Source: Betaproteobacteria bacterium UBA6910
Lineage (GTDB): Bacteria > Pseudomonadota > Gammaproteobacteria > Burkholderiales > UBA6910
Assembly (NCBI GenBank): GCA_002451065.1
Contig: DKBC01000334.1
Location: 1-14,703, forward strand
Length of the DNA stretch: 14,703 bases
Direction of reading: 5' to 3'
Notes under the pieces: generated by a model
Told to the model about the DNA's origin: nothing
Seen by the model: the letters and a program-made list of their open reading frames with translations, nothing else
Databases searched by the model: none
Translations under genes and position numbers: made by a program
Part shown: positions 13,744-14,703 of the stretch, piece by piece
Numbering within the stretch: the stretch's first letter is position 1
Layout of the letters: every line of letters starts with the position of its first letter

Positions 13744-14703
13744 TCAGTTTCCGTAGAACACGCCCGGAAGATAAGTGACGATGTCCGGGAACACGTAGAC
13801 CAGGAACATGGATATGAAAACCATGGTCAGGAACGGGAAGCAGCCCTTGAAGATGGTCCAGAGCTGAACGTGGGGCGGCGCGATGCCCTTCAAGTAATAG
13901 GCGGACATGGCCATGGGCGGGGTCAGGAACGAGGTCTGCAGGTTGAGCGCCACCAGGATCCCGAAGAACATGGGATCGATGTTGAAATGCCCCAGCAGGG
14001 GAAGGAAGATGGGTACGAAGATGATGATGATCTCGCTCCACTCCAGGGGCCAGCCCAGGATGAAGATGATGACCTGGGCCAGGAGCAGGAACGTGGTCGG
14101 CGTCAGGTCCAGGGCCAGCACGAATTCCTTCACCAGGCCCTCCCCCCCGAGATAGGAGAACACCGAGGAGAAGGTCCAGGAGCCCACGAACAGCCAGCAC
14201 ACCATGGCGGAAGTCCGGGCGGTGAGGAACGTTGCTTCCTTGAGCCGGGTCCAGGTGAGCGCCCGGTAGCCCGCCGCCAGCACCAAGGCGCCCATGGCTC
14301 CCACCGCCGCCGCCTCACTGGGCGTGGCGAGGCCGAAGAGGATCGCGCCCAGCACGGCCATGATCAGCACCGCCAGCGGGAAGAAGGAGGTCACCATCAT
14401 GACCATCACCCTGGACCAGGGAATATCGGTCTCCTCCTTGGGCAGCTTGGGCGCGAGGCTGGGCTTGACCACGGCAACCCCGATCACGTACACCATGTAG
14501 AGACCCGCCAGCATTAAGCCCGGGAGCATCGCCGCCGCGTAGAGCTTCACCACCGATACCGCCGAGGTGGCGCCGTACACGATGAGCATGATGGAAGGCG
14601 GGATCAGGATGCCCAGAGTGCCCCCGGCGCAGATCACCCCCGCGGAAAGCTTCTCGTCATACCCGGCCTTGAGCATGGCCGGGAACGCCAGCAGGCCCAT
14701 CAG
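13744..14703 (-). CDS. TRAP transporter large permease (DctM-type), C-terminal part; 5' end beyond window
   Basis: The last 319 residues of an integral membrane protein of tripartite ATP-independent periplasmic transporters, which use an ion gradient to import acidic solutes bound by a periplasmic protein. Family marks include GGTLGILIPPSIMLIVYG, ATPSEAAAVGA and TPPMAMSAYYLKG; the second half shows the long hydrophobic segments of the scaffold and transport domains. The frame is open to the right edge, so roughly the first quarter to third of the gene, the small permease and the binding protein lie outside if present. PWSRVMVMMV and LEWSEIIIIFVPIFLP are typical of DctM loops. It heads the visible gene cluster and is coupled to an amidase. 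Confidence 0.93.
   Translation of the reverse strand: MMGLLAFPAMLKAGYDEKLSAGVICAGGTLGILIPPSIMLIVYGATSAVSVVKLYAAAMLPGLMLAGLYMVYVIGVAVVKPSLAPKLPKEETDIPWSRVMVMMVTSFFPLAVLIMAVLGAILFGLATPSEAAAVGAMGALVLAAGYRALTWTRLKEATFLTARTSAMVCWLFVGSWTFSSVFSYLGGEGLVKEFVLALDLTPTTFLLLAQVIIFILGWPLEWSEIIIIFVPIFLPLLGHFNIDPMFFGILVALNLQTSFLTPPMAMSAYYLKGIAPPHVQLWTIFKGCFPFLTMVFISMFLVYVFPDIVTYLPGVFYGN

Overview
The window is GC-rich, densely coded DNA that looks like the chromosome of a betaproteobacterium or a close relative. That placement is an inference from base composition and from the mix of HrpA, a class III sirtuin, an Alx-type TerC protein, TRAP and AEC transporters and amidases. All genes but one (the sirtuin) are on the minus strand. 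I saw no tRNA, rRNA, insertion sequence, phage gene or CRISPR array.

Left part (1-4264): the N-terminal two fifths or so of an HrpA-type DEAH helicase runs off the left edge. It is divergent from a Sir2/CobB-type deacylase on the plus strand. Next come two paralogous proteins, each with a PAS-like domain, a coiled coil and a GGDEF domain. Both have lost the catalytic GGDEF signature (EGGTF and GDNRF) but keep the RxxD inhibitory-site motif, so they look like c-di-GMP readers rather than synthases. A CRP-like site lies upstream of the second.

Middle part (4265-6166): this is the most interesting region. On the minus strand, 5909-6042 holds a well-formed yybP-ykoY (Mn2+) riboswitch. It has the conserved GGGGAGUAGC loop, the CGUCAUUACGG segment, paired P1-P4 helices and the AGACCUUUGCC end, and it runs straight into a terminator hairpin with nine Ts. 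The terminator and aptamer helix P1 share the same bases, so they cannot form together. The T-run ends 8 nt before the Shine-Dalgarno of a TerB-family gene, which is followed by a TerC/Alx-type membrane transporter. I read this as a manganese-efflux unit in which TerB is an Mn2+-controlled partner of the exporter, not a tellurite gene.

Right part (6167-14703): a run of minus-strand genes reads (in transcription order) TRAP transporter large permease (5' end beyond the window), amidase, a 55-residue membrane protein, D-2-hydroxyacid dehydrogenase, glutathione S-transferase, a second amidase, AEC-family permease, and two tandem beta-hydroxyacid dehydrogenases. Several genes are coupled by overlaps or gaps of a few bases. 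Together they suggest uptake of an organic acid or amide, hydrolysis of C-N bonds, and reduction of a 2-oxo acid or semialdehyde, perhaps to glycerate. The substrate cannot be told from sequence. A perfect 19-bp palindrome follows the last stop codon and separates this cluster from the manganese unit.
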